A stretch of 64,000 nucleotides of DNA. Origin: DATFVJ01 sp963826515. Lineage in GTDB: Bacteria; Actinomycetota; Actinomycetes; Streptosporangiales; Streptosporangiaceae. Below are positions 8,466-16,005 of this stretch, piece after piece (position 1 is the stretch's first letter; every line of letters starts with the position of its first letter). The stretch lies in NCBI GenBank assembly GCA_963826515.1, contig CAWGXI010000018.1, forward strand, positions 124,001 to 188,000, written 5' to 3'. The notes under the pieces were generated by a model. It worked only from the letters and a program-made list of their open reading frames with translations. It ran no database searches and was not told where the DNA came from. A program made the position numbers and the translations under genes.

Positions 8466-9736
8466 GAGGGTCCGGTCCTTTCCGCGTTGGCCGGCGGCTG
8501 CTGCCCGCAGAGCCAGTCATGCGCAAGCCGTTCGGCTAGATCTTCGAGCAGTTTGCCTGGCTCGGTCATGCAGCGCCGCAGGTCGGGCTCAATGCCCGTC
8601 AGCGCGTACGCGGCCGAGATGCCGCTTCGGTGCAGGTCGCTTGCTGCCAGTGTCGCTACGCCCGCGACCGCGACGACAGGCACGCCTGCCGCGGCCGCCG
8701 CGCGGGCCACGCCCGCCGGGGCCTTGCCGCGCAACGTCTGCGCGTCCAGCGACCCCTCACCGGTGATGACCAGGCGCGCGCCCTCGATCCGGCTGGCGAA
8801 ATCGAGGCAGTCAAGCAGCACGTCAATACCGGGCCGCATGCGGGCGCCGAGGAACGCGAGCGCGGCGAAACCGAGGCCGCCCGCGGCGCCCGCGCCCGGC
8901 AGGTCGCGGTAGCTCCGGCCGAGCGCCCGCTCGGCCAGGTCCGCCCAGCGACCGAGCCCTTCCTCCAGGACTGCCACGTCATGCGGCGAGGCTCCCTTCT
9001 GCGGGCCGTACACGGCCGCCGCGCCATGCGGTCCGAGCAGGGGGTTGTCCACGTCGCATGCCACGGTCACGTCGGCCAGCGTCGCGGCGCCCGATGTCGC
9101 CCGCAGCGCAGCGAGTTCGAGGCGGTACAACGCGCGCAGCGCGGCCCCGCCTGGTGGCAGGCGCGCGCCTGAGCGGTCGGACAGCCGTCCGCCGAGGGCC
9201 GCTACCAGCCCGGCGCCGCCGTCGGTGCAGGCGACGCCGCCGAGGCCAAGTACGATCCTGCGGGCACCTGCGTGGACCGCCGCGCTGATGAGCTCTCCGG
9301 CGCCGTGGCTCGTGGCGGTCAGCGGCTGGCGCAGACCGCCAGGAAGGCGCCGCAGCCCGCACGCCTCAGCGGCCTCAAGGATGGCGTCGGCAGCGCCTGC
9401 CGTGCCTGCGGGCTGGCTCGTTCCCATGTCGCGGCTCGCCGCCGCATCGCGGCTCGCCGCCGCATCGCGGCCCGCCGCCGCGTCGCGGATCGCGAACGAG
9501 GCGCTGACGAGTTCGCCTGTCGGCCCTTGCACCGTGGCGCCGACACGGCGGTAGCCCGCCGCGACGGCGCTTTCGACCGTGCCGTCACCGCCGTCCGCCA
9601 CCGGGAGCGTCACAACAGGCACGCCCGGGCAGGCTCGCCTCAATCCGGCCGCCACGTGCTCGGCGACCTGCGGCGCGGTCAGCGTTCCCTTGAACTTGTC
9701 CGGCGCCACGACCACATGGCCTGGGTTGTCCGGCAT
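8462..9736 (-). CDS. glxK: Glycerate kinase (GlxK/GarK type)
   Basis: A 424-residue type-1 glycerate kinase. HVVVAPDKFKGTLTAPQVAEH opens the protein, LPVADGGDGTVESAV carries the substrate loop, and VLGLGGVACTDGGAG, VACDVDNPLLGPHGAA, PQKGASP and VITGEGSLDAQTLRGKAP are diagnostic. It phosphorylates D-glycerate, the end product of glyoxylate/allantoin degradation, which fits its coupling to the allantoinase-like gene. The usual length is about 375-385; the excess comes from an insertion around residues 90-115 in which AAGRDAAASRD-type units repeat (DNA near 9430-9485). ATG 9736 is chosen because family members begin a few residues before VVVAPDKFKG; the upstream part of the frame is unrelated. 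Confidence 0.9.
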   Translation of the reverse strand: MPDNPGHVVVAPDKFKGTLTAPQVAEHVAAGLRRACPGVPVVTLPVADGGDGTVESAVAAGYRRVGATVQGPTGELVSASFAIRDAAAGRDAAASRDAAASRDMGTSQPAGTAGAADAILEAAEACGLRRLPGGLRQPLTATSHGAGELISAAVHAGARRIVLGLGGVACTDGGAGLVAALGGRLSDRSGARLPPGGAALRALYRLELAALRATSGAATLADVTVACDVDNPLLGPHGAAAVYGPQKGASPHDVAVLEEGLGRWADLAERALGRSYRDLPGAGAAGGLGFAALAFLGARMRPGIDVLLDCLDFASRIEGARLVITGEGSLDAQTLRGKAPAGVARAAAAAGVPVVAVAGVATLAASDLHRSGISAAYALTGIEPDLRRCMTEPGKLLEDLAERLAHDWLCGQQPPANAERTGPS

Positions 9737-9891
9737 CAGCGCGATCCTAGGTCGTCTTTGGACCCAGCGTGGCACATCCCGCCGCGCGCATTACCAGGTA
9801 GCCGGGTAGGTTCGTGGTGTTCGGGATTGGTGTTTGGTGGCGGCGGGGATCTGCGAGGCTTGCCCTGGCCCGGCAGCGAGGACGACTGCGG

Positions 9892-10884
9892 ATGAAAATG
9901 TGCGCGCTTGGACGCGGCGGCCCGGAGGTGTCCAGGGTCGGTCTCGGGCTGATGGGGATGTCGGGAATCTACGGCCGCGCCGACGACACGGAGAGCATCG
10001 CGACGATTCACGCCGCCCTGGACGCCGGGATCACGCTGCTCGATACAGCCGACTTCTACGGCATGGGGCACAACGAGTTGCTGCTTTGCCAAGCCCTGAC
10101 GGGCGGGCGGCGCGAGAGCGTGTTCATCCAGGTGAAGTTCGGTTCGCAACGCGATCCGGCGGGCGCGTTCCTCGGCAACGACGCCAGGCCGGCGGCCGTG
10201 AAGACCTGGCTCGCCTACACGCTCAGGCGCCTGGGGACGGACTACGTGGATCTGTACCAGCCCGCACGGCTGGACCCGCACGTCCCCATCGAGGACACCG
10301 TGGGCGCCATCGCCGAACTCATCCAGGCGGGCTACGTGCGCCACGTCGGGCTGTCGGAGATGGGCGCGAACACCATCAGGCGGGCACACGCGGTGCACCC
10401 GATCACCGCGCTGCAGATCGAGTACTCACTGATGAGCCGGGGGATCGAGGCGGAGGTTCTGCCCGCGTTGCGCGAGCTTGGCATCGGTATCACCGCGTAC
10501 GGCGTGCTGTCGCGCGGGCTGCTCGACGTCTCCACCGCGCGATCACTCGACGACGCCGATCCGCGCTCCCGTTTCCCGCGGTTCCAGGGCGAGAACCTGG
10601 CCCGCAACCGGGCACTCGCTGAGGATCTTGACAAGATCGCTCAGCAGGTGGGCGCGACGGCCGCGCAGATCGCCCTCGCGTGGGTGCTATCCCGCGGCAC
10701 TGACATCATTCCGCTGATCGGCGCGAAGCGAGAGCAGCGGCTGCGTGAGTCGCTCGGTGCGCTCGATCTGGCGCTGAGCGAGGCGGATCTGGCGCGGATC
10801 GAGGCCGCGGTGCCTGCTGACCTGGTGGCGGGCAGCCGTTACGAGGCTGCGCAGATGGCAGCCCTGGACAGCGAACGCGGGTAG
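9892..10884 (+). CDS. Aldo/keto reductase
   Basis: A 330-residue NADPH-dependent (beta/alpha)8 reductase. The catalytic Asp51, Tyr56 and Lys82 lie in LLDTADFYGMGHNE and FIQVKFG. At the place of the usual catalytic His the protein reads DLYQPARLDPHVPIEDTVGAI, a replacement typical of one bacterial AKR subfamily. The C-terminal cofactor site shows AQIALAWVLSRGTDIIPLIGAK. Cells use such enzymes to reduce sugar or xenobiotic aldehydes and ketones; the substrate is unknown. ATG 9892 is preceded by CGAGGA at a reasonable distance and starts the family's first strand; the 26 extra upstream codons look non-coding. Monocistronic. Confidence 0.9.
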   Translation: MKMCALGRGGPEVSRVGLGLMGMSGIYGRADDTESIATIHAALDAGITLLDTADFYGMGHNELLLCQALTGGRRESVFIQVKFGSQRDPAGAFLGNDARPAAVKTWLAYTLRRLGTDYVDLYQPARLDPHVPIEDTVGAIAELIQAGYVRHVGLSEMGANTIRRAHAVHPITALQIEYSLMSRGIEAEVLPALRELGIGITAYGVLSRGLLDVSTARSLDDADPRSRFPRFQGENLARNRALAEDLDKIAQQVGATAAQIALAWVLSRGTDIIPLIGAKREQRLRESLGALDLALSEADLARIEAAVPADLVAGSRYEAAQMAALDSERG

Positions 10885-10971
10885 CGCCGGGCCGAGGCGA
10901 AGGGCCGGGCCGAGGCCAGCGTCTGCGGCTGGGCAAAGCCGGAGGTGGCCGCGATCCACCGGGTACTGCGC

Positions 10972-11652
10972 TCAGGCGCCGGTGCCCGGCTTGAACGGTG
11001 TCACATCGATCATGCCGTGCTGGCAGACATTGCCGCCAGGCCAAGAGGTGCGCAGCGTCGCGGTCTCGTCGGGCGGCGTCACAAGGAGCACGCTGGGGAC
11101 CGGTTCGCAGGTGGCCGGGGTCTCGCTGGTGCCAGGGACGATCGTCCAGTGCAGCAGCGTGTAGGCGCGCTGACCCGGCGTCAGGGTCACCAGCTGCGGG
11201 GTCGCGGCAACCCGGCTGACCTTGGTGACAATGGGCTGCGATGATGCGTTCGCGAGCTGCATCCCTGGATAGCCGGAAACCTGGCACGTGACGCCCGAGG
11301 TGTTGGTCAGGACGAGGAATGCGTAGCGCTGGCCCGCGCCGGGATTACCCAGGGTCACAACGGCGGACAGCATGCTGGTGTGGCATCGGCCCGGGCGCTG
11401 AGCCTGGGTGCCTGAACTGCCTGCGCTGGCGGTGGACCCGCCATTACCCTGCGCGGTCGCCGCTGGCGTCACCGCCGCTGGCGTCACCGCCGCTGGCGTC
11501 ACCGCCGCTGGAGCAGCCGAGGAGCCACCCGCTGACTGGCTCGCCGTCGGCGTCTGGGAGGCAGCCATCCCGCTCGAGCCACCACACCCCGCGGCAAGAA
11601 CCACGGTCGCGGCGGCCAGGACGGTGGCCGCTGCCTTCGCATGAACCTTCAT
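10972..11652 (-). CDS. DUF4232 secreted lipoprotein
   Basis: A 226-residue exported protein. Residues 1-23 form a lipoprotein signal peptide ending in the lipobox LAAGC, so Cys23 should be lipidated and anchor the protein to the outer face of the membrane. A low-complexity Ser/Thr/Ala/Pro linker follows, containing three copies of AAVTP encoded by a 15-bp tandem repeat (about 11461-11515). Residues about 90-226 match DUF4232: CHTSMLSAVVTLGNPGAGQRYAFLVLTN, CQVSGYPGMQL and a final PGGNVCQHG with paired cysteines. The function of this common actinobacterial family is unknown. The linker length may vary between strains because the repeat is in frame. Confidence 0.85.
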   Translation of the reverse strand: MKVHAKAAATVLAAATVVLAAGCGGSSGMAASQTPTASQSAGGSSAAPAAVTPAAVTPAAVTPAATAQGNGGSTASAGSSGTQAQRPGRCHTSMLSAVVTLGNPGAGQRYAFLVLTNTSGVTCQVSGYPGMQLANASSQPIVTKVSRVAATPQLVTLTPGQRAYTLLHWTIVPGTSETPATCEPVPSVLLVTPPDETATLRTSWPGGNVCQHGMIDVTPFKPGTGA

Positions 11653-11755
11653 CGCGCCTCCCAGACCACTGGCGTCGTGTGATGATCTTTATGACGACGC
11701 AGGCCGCCAGGCGGTGGCCAGCAATCGGTAAGCGAAACGCCGCAGCAACGCCGCC
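11653..11755. other. Intergenic region before the GTTCAC repeat
   Basis: About 100 bp upstream of the lipoprotein gene, presumably holding its promoter; I see no clear -10/-35 pair or other signal. Confidence 0.3.
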
Positions 11756-12170
11756 CCCCGCCGTTCACGGCGCCCACTGCGTTCACTGTGCCCCTCTCGT
11801 TCACTGTGCCCTCGCCGTTCACTGTGCCGCCCGGCGTTGACGGAGCCCCGCGTTCACTGTGGCCCCCCTGCGTTCACTGTGCCTTTGTCGTTCACGGCGC
11901 CGCCCGCCGTTCACGGCGCCGCCCGCCGTTCACTGTGCCCCCGCCGTTCACTGTGCCCCCGCCGCTCACGGCGCCCCCGGCGCTCACGGCGCCCCCGGCG
12001 CTCACGGCGCCCCGGCGTTGACGGTGCCCCGCAGTTCGCGGCGCCACCGTTGTTCGCGGCGCCACCGTTGTTCGCGGCGCCCCCGTTGTTCGCGGCGCCC
12101 CCGTTGTTCGCGGCGCCCCCGTTGTTCACGGCGCCCCCGTCGTTCACGGCGCCCGTCGACGTCCGTCGCG
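11756..12170. repeat. GC-rich minisatellite of GTTCAC/GTTCGC-GGCGCC units
   Basis: About 415 bp of imperfect 15-18 bp tandem units. The left part alternates CGTTCACTGTGCC-type and CGTTCACGGCGCC-type units; from about 12030 the unit becomes GTTCGCGGCGCCCCC and is highly regular for six copies. All six frames stay largely open across it, giving low-complexity strings (APPLFA on plus, AANNGG on minus) that should not be read as genes. It ends a few bases before the 68-nt palindromic element at 12184. Confidence 0.85.
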
Positions 12171-12183
12171 CCGCGACCGCCTT

Positions 12184-12251
12184 CAAGATTCGTTTCTTTG
12201 TTAATCTGCCCGCCGTATTTGCCGGAAACTCAACACGATTGCGGATCATGG
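12184..12251. repeat. 68-nt imperfect-palindrome element, copy A
   Basis: This segment aligns without gaps to 39507-39574; a hand count gives 46 of 68 identical positions, with the right end best preserved (AACACGATT then GGATCATGG). The centre is an imperfect inverted repeat opening with GTTAATCTGCCCGCC and closing with the complement of GTTGAGTTTCCGGC. It lies immediately after the GTTCAC minisatellite and about 45 bp before the monooxygenase remnant. Candidate roles are a protein-binding site or a small non-autonomous mobile element; both are inferences. Confidence 0.55.
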
Positions 12252-12295
12252 GGGCTGGACCACCTTAGCGGGCGCCCGCGGTGGCCCACTGATAT

Positions 12296-12709
12296 GTGCT
12301 CAACGGAGCCCGGTGGCCTGATGAAGCTTTCGCCGGCGCCGCGTGCGAGAAGGTCTTCGAGGGCCTGCTCGACGGCGCGCCGCTGACCGGCCGGAACTCG
12401 AAGTGGATCACGTTCGCGACCTGGCGGCACCGGATCTGCGGCGCGCAGCTGGCGCTGCTCGGCGACGCGGCGCGCACGGCGCGCTTCTCCATCGGCCGGG
12501 GCGCCAAGCTTGCCATGGAGGAGGGGCTCGCGCTCGCCTGCGTGTCCGAGCACGCCGATCCGCCCACCCTGGCCGCCTATGAAGCCGAACGGCTACCGGT
12601 GGAGCTCAGCACCCAGCGTGCGGCGCAAGCGAGCCTGGACTGGTTCGAGGACATCGGTCACGGCCGCCAGCGGCATACCAGGCATCGCCGCTGGCGACCG
12701 GACGTGTGA
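12296..12709 (+). pseudogene. C-terminal remnant of an FAD-dependent aromatic monooxygenase
   Basis: The frame encodes the FAD-ribityl-binding region and the start of the C-terminal part of a PHBH/salicylyl-CoA 5-hydroxylase-type monooxygenase: ALLGDAARTARFSIGRGAKLAME is the GDAAH-type motif (with Arg in place of His), followed by LAAYEAERLPVELSTQRAAQASLDWFEDI. The N-terminal GxGxxG Rossmann part is missing and the frame begins within a middle segment (KVFEGLLDGAPLTGRNSKWITF). It then stops soon after the conserved WFEDI, so both ends are lost. Intact relatives hydroxylate aromatic acids or their CoA esters. Neighbouring minisatellites may have mediated the deletion. Confidence 0.7.
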
Positions 12710-12716
12710 ACAGGCC

Positions 12717-13007
12717 TCAGGTCCGGCTGCGCCGGGCGCGCCCGCGCTCGTGGCCGCTAAGCCGCAGCAACAACAGCAGGACAATGGCACCGATTATGGA
12801 GCCGATGATGCCGGTGGCATGGAAGTTGTGGATGGAAAGCGTGCGGTACTGGACCAGGTTCTCCAGGAAACCGCCGACGAACGATCCGACGACGCCAAGG
12901 ACGATGGTGCCGAGGAGCCCGATCGGGTCGCGGCCGGGCACGAGCAGTCGCGCGATCGCTCCGGCGATCAGCCCGACGACCAGCAGGATGATAATAAAGG
13001 TGACCAT
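12717..13007 (-). CDS. GlsB/YeaQ/YmgE family membrane protein
   Basis: A 96-residue hydrophobic protein with three predicted membrane segments: about residues 3-20 (FIIILLVVGLIAGAIARLLV), 28-48 (GLLGTIVLGVVGSFVGGFL) and 65-85 (GIIGSIIGAIVLLLLLRL), the layout of the transglycosylase-associated YeaQ/GlsB family. The Gly-rich motif GRDPIGLLGTIVLGVVGSFVGG is diagnostic. Members respond to envelope or acid stress; a molecular function is not established. ATG 13007 begins right at the first helix; an upstream start at 13055 would add 16 polar residues and is less likely. The tail is Arg-rich and probably cytoplasmic. Confidence 0.85.
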   Translation of the reverse strand: MVTFIIILLVVGLIAGAIARLLVPGRDPIGLLGTIVLGVVGSFVGGFLENLVQYRTLSIHNFHATGIIGSIIGAIVLLLLLRLSGHERGRARRSRT

Positions 13008-13129
13008 GACGCGCTCGTGCCCATATCGCGGCCAATTACGCATAGCAGGTAGCAATTCGTACTGCCGCGCCGCTCGCGAAACGTGGCACTGGGGGTCCCG
13101 CTGGGCAGCAGGCTATTTTCTGACGGCCG

Positions 13130-13215
13130 CGTTCGCGGGCCGCGGCCGTTCCCCGGCCGGGCTGGCTGGCCGTTCCCGGCCGGGCTGGCTGGCCGTTCCC
13201 CGGCCGGGCTGGCTG
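13130..13215. repeat. Tandem repeat GGCCGTTCCCCGGCCGGGCT type
   Basis: Three to four imperfect copies of a 24-bp unit built from CCGGCCGGGCTGGCTGGCC plus GTTCC. The units are self-complementary around CCGGCCGG and could extrude hairpins. No gene overlaps it with any family signal. Confidence 0.75.
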
Positions 13216-13249
13216 GCCGTTCCTCGCCCTCGGTCGCGTGGTCGGCTTG

Positions 13250-13312
13250 CCACTTCCCGATAGCCGGAGCCTCTTCCCGATAGCCGGAGCCTCTCCCGAT
13301 AGCCGGAGCCTC
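13250..13312. repeat. Three direct repeats of a 20-bp unit
   Basis: CTTCCCGATAGCCGGAGCCT recurs three times head to tail with single-base changes at the junctions. The surrounding 13008-13700 stretch of nearly 700 bp has no supportable gene: it holds these repeats, a hairpin-prone GGCGCC region near 13345-13375, and an unremarkable region up to the next gene. Confidence 0.75.
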
Positions 13313-13700
13313 CAGGCAGGAACCGGCCCTCCCGGTCGCCTTTAGGCGCCGGGAAGGCCGTCAGCGGCGCCTAACTGCGACCGGGTGGCGCAACGCCCAC
13401 GGCGGGCAAGCGCTCCTGGCGTCGGGGGAGGCGTTCAGCGGGGCGGCCGGGGGCGCTCGTGGAGCGCGCACCGGACCAAACGAGCCGCAGGGTCGGAGAG
13501 ACCAAGCAGAGCCAGCACTCCGCAGCCTTCAATTGATTCATCCGAAGCCTTCAATAGAGACGAGCCCGCCGCGGATCCCCCTGGAGTGAGTTGAGGCGCC
13601 GCCTGCGGAACGTCGCGTGGCCGCGACGGGCTGCGGGTAATCTGAAGAAACATTGGACTTCTAGCGGTGCGGGCGTGCGCCAGACGCAGGGGATTGGTGG

Positions 13701-14429
13701 ATGGGACTCACGATCGGCGCCGCCGCGCGCAGTCGTGAGCCACATCAGGGCCGCGGCGGCAGCGCGATGACCGCCAGCGCGATGACCGCCAGCGCGATGA
13801 CCGCCAGCGCGATGACCGCCAGCGCGATGACCGCCAGCGCGATGACCGCCAGCGCGATGACCGCCAGCGCGATGACCGCCAGCGCGATGACCGCCAGCGC
13901 GATGACCGGCGATGCCATTGAGGCGCCCTGCGACGTTGCGGCGGTCGGCGAGACGATGGCCACCGCCCAGGCGGGGCGCAACCGCGGCCATCCGGTGGGC
14001 GCGGGCACAATGCTGGCACCGGGCCAGGCCGAGCAGGCGAGGGCAGCAGGCGCGGCTTTCACCGTGGCACCGGGCTTCAGCCCCGACGTCCTCGCCGCGA
14101 GCACCGCCGCGGGCCTGCCTCACCTGCCAGGCGCGGCCACGGCCACCGAGGTGCAGCGGGCCCTCCCCGCAGGCTGCCACTGGCTGAAGGCGTTTCCCGT
14201 GAGCGTGCTCGGACCAGCCTGGTTCCGCGAAATGCGCGGCCCGTTTCCTGACGTGAGCTTCGTCGCGACGGGCGGGATCACCGGCGCGATGGCTGGTGAG
14301 CTCCTTACCGCAGGCGTCAGTGCGGTTGGGGTCGGATCCGCCGCGACCAGCCCAGGCGGGCTCGCCGAACTGCTCGCTGCCGTGCGCGACACGGCGGGAG
14401 CAACAACGGAGGCGGTCATCCGTGGCTAA
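13701..14429 (+). CDS. KDPG/KHG-aldolase-like protein with repeat-replaced N-terminus
   Basis: A 242-residue frame. From about residue 93 on it follows bacterial KDPG aldolase: VGAGTMLAPGQAEQARAAGA, APGFSPDVLAASTAAGLPHLPGAATATEV, WLKAFPVSVLG (the Lys is the Schiff-base residue), FPDVSFVATGGITG. The first part, which should hold the first two beta strands and the catalytic Glu (VEVTLRT-type motif), is missing; instead residues 21-70 are ten copies of a 15-bp repeat reading MTASA. Each repeat contains an ATG, so ten extra in-frame starts exist. The aldolase would cleave KDPG in hexuronate breakdown, matching the two downstream genes, but without the Glu it may be inactive. Overlaps uxaA by 8 nt. 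Confidence 0.7.
   Translation: MGLTIGAAARSREPHQGRGGSAMTASAMTASAMTASAMTASAMTASAMTASAMTASAMTASAMTASAMTGDAIEAPCDVAAVGETMATAQAGRNRGHPVGAGTMLAPGQAEQARAAGAAFTVAPGFSPDVLAASTAAGLPHLPGAATATEVQRALPAGCHWLKAFPVSVLGPAWFREMRGPFPDVSFVATGGITGAMAGELLTAGVSAVGVGSAATSPGGLAELLAAVRDTAGATTEAVIRG
13761..13910 (+). repeat. Ten in-frame copies of a 15-bp minisatellite
   Basis: AGCGCGATGACCGCC repeats ten times without gaps; the tenth copy ends in GGC instead of GCC. It lies inside the aldolase-like reading frame and keeps phase, encoding MTASA units. The near-perfect identity of copies indicates recent expansion by slippage or unequal exchange. Antisense frames stay open through it and give spurious GGHRA repeats. 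Confidence 0.95.
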
Positions 14430-16005
14430 CCCGGCCGGCATACTCGTTCTGCGCGAGGGCGACGACGTCGCGGTCGCGCTCAGCGATCTTGCTCCTGGCG
14501 ATGTGGTCGCGAACGGCCAGTCCTCCGGCGTCGCGGTGCGTGCGGCCGTGCCCGCCGGTCACAAGGTCGCCACGCGGGACCTGCCCGCGGGAGCGACGGT
14601 ACGAAAGTACGGCGAGGTGATCGGGGCCGCGACGATCCCGATAGCGGCAGGCCAACACGTGCACGTGCACAACCTGGCGTTCGTCCCGGCGAGTGGCTCC
14701 GGGAACTCGAGGCACCCGGCAGGCAATCGCGCCGGCGCGGGTCAGCACGGCGCCCAAACCAGCCAGCACGACATCGCCTCCGGTCAACATGGGACCCGGC
14801 CGGAGACCGCGGCCGCCACTTTTGACGGGATCGTGCGTGCGGACGGCCGGGTCGGGACGCGCAACTACCTCGGCGTGCTCACGTCAGTGAACTGCTCGGC
14901 GACCGTGGCGAAACTGATCGCCCGCAAGGCGCAGGCCATGGTGGACGCCAGCCCGCACATCGACGGGGTGGTCGCGCTGACCCACGGCACGGGTTGCGGG
15001 ATGGCCGCGCCAGGCGAGGGCCTGGACATCCTGCGGCGGACTCTGACCGGTTACGCGGCCCACCCGAATTTCGCCGGGATCGTGGCCGTGGGCCTCGGCT
15101 GCGAGGTCAACCAGCTTGCCGATCTCGACCTGGCCGGCTGCCCCAACCCGGTACGCACGCTCAGTATCCAGGAGGCTGGCGGCACGACCGCGGCGGCGCA
15201 GGCGGGCGTCGAGGCCCTGGCAAGCCTGCTGCCCGAGGCGGAATCCGCGCGCAGGGCGCCGGTCCCGGCCAGCGCGCTGATACTCGGGCTGAACTGCGGC
15301 GGTTCTGACGCGTTCTCTGGGATGACCGCCAATCCTGCCCTCGGCGCGGCGGTGGACCTGCTCGTCGCCCAGGGCGGCACCGCGGTCCTCGCCGAGACGC
15401 CCGAGATCTACGGCGCGGAGCACCTGCTCGCCGCACGGGCGGCGACACCGGAGGTAGCCGGCGATCTGCTGGCGCGGATCGCCTGGTGGGACGCGTACAC
15501 GGCAGCGTCGGGCATCACCATGGACGCCAACCCTTCGCCGGGGAACAAGGCAGGCGGGATTACCACGATCCTGGAGAAGTCCCTCGGCGCGATCGCCAAA
15601 GGGGGAAGCACGCCGCTTCGCGCCGTCTACGAATACGCGCAGCCGGTCAGCGCCAAGGGCATGGTTTTCATGGACACGCCCGGCTACGACCCGGTGTCGG
15701 TGACCGGCATCGTGGCAGGCGGCGCTCAGCTGGTGTGCTTCACCACCGGCCGCGGTTCGGTCTTCGGCGCTAAACCGGCCCCGAGCCTCAAGCTCTGCTC
15801 CAACTCGCGCACCTACGCCGCGATGGCCGAGGACATGGATGTGAACTGCGGCGTGATCGCGGACGGTGAGGCCAGCGTGGCTGACGTGGGCCGGAAGGTC
15901 TTCGATCTGGTTCTGGCCGTGGCATCCGGTCGTGCCACAGCCAGTGAACTCCTCGGTTTCGGAGACGAGGAGTTCACCCCGTGGCAGCTGGGTGCGGTGA
16001 TGTGA
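14422..16005 (+). CDS. uxaA: Altronate dehydratase family protein (UxaA)
   Basis: A 527-residue hexuronate dehydratase. The N-terminal SAF domain (about residues 1-95) has ILVLREGDDVAVAL and ends with HVHVHNLAF; after a Gly/His/Asn-rich linker the catalytic UxaA domain starts with FDGIVRADGRVGTRNYLGV and shows TSVNCSATVAKLIA, THGTGCGM, LGLNCGGSDAFSGMTANPALG and TTILEKSLGAIAKGGSTPL. It dehydrates altronate (or a similar aldonate) to 2-keto-3-deoxygluconate. GTG 14422 has GGAGG eight bases upstream and overlaps the aldolase stop by eight bases; its own TGA overlaps the next GTG. The linker at about residues 95-130 is longer than usual and low in complexity. Confidence 0.9.
   Translation: MANPAGILVLREGDDVAVALSDLAPGDVVANGQSSGVAVRAAVPAGHKVATRDLPAGATVRKYGEVIGAATIPIAAGQHVHVHNLAFVPASGSGNSRHPAGNRAGAGQHGAQTSQHDIASGQHGTRPETAAATFDGIVRADGRVGTRNYLGVLTSVNCSATVAKLIARKAQAMVDASPHIDGVVALTHGTGCGMAAPGEGLDILRRTLTGYAAHPNFAGIVAVGLGCEVNQLADLDLAGCPNPVRTLSIQEAGGTTAAAQAGVEALASLLPEAESARRAPVPASALILGLNCGGSDAFSGMTANPALGAAVDLLVAQGGTAVLAETPEIYGAEHLLAARAATPEVAGDLLARIAWWDAYTAASGITMDANPSPGNKAGGITTILEKSLGAIAKGGSTPLRAVYEYAQPVSAKGMVFMDTPGYDPVSVTGIVAGGAQLVCFTTGRGSVFGAKPAPSLKLCSNSRTYAAMAEDMDVNCGVIADGEASVADVGRKVFDLVLAVASGRATASELLGFGDEEFTPWQLGAVM

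Noticed and set aside
11756..12170. CRISPR array
   Set aside because: Units are contiguous and short with no unique spacers, and no cas genes are present; the same holds for the other arrays.
11837..12268. Plus-strand APPLFA-repeat protein, and a minus-strand AANNGG protein in the same place
   Set aside because: Both are translations of a minisatellite that is open in all frames; no start signal and no independent conservation.
13551..14441. Minus-strand frame with GGHRA repeats
   Set aside because: Produced by reading the 15-bp minisatellite and the aldolase-like gene backwards.
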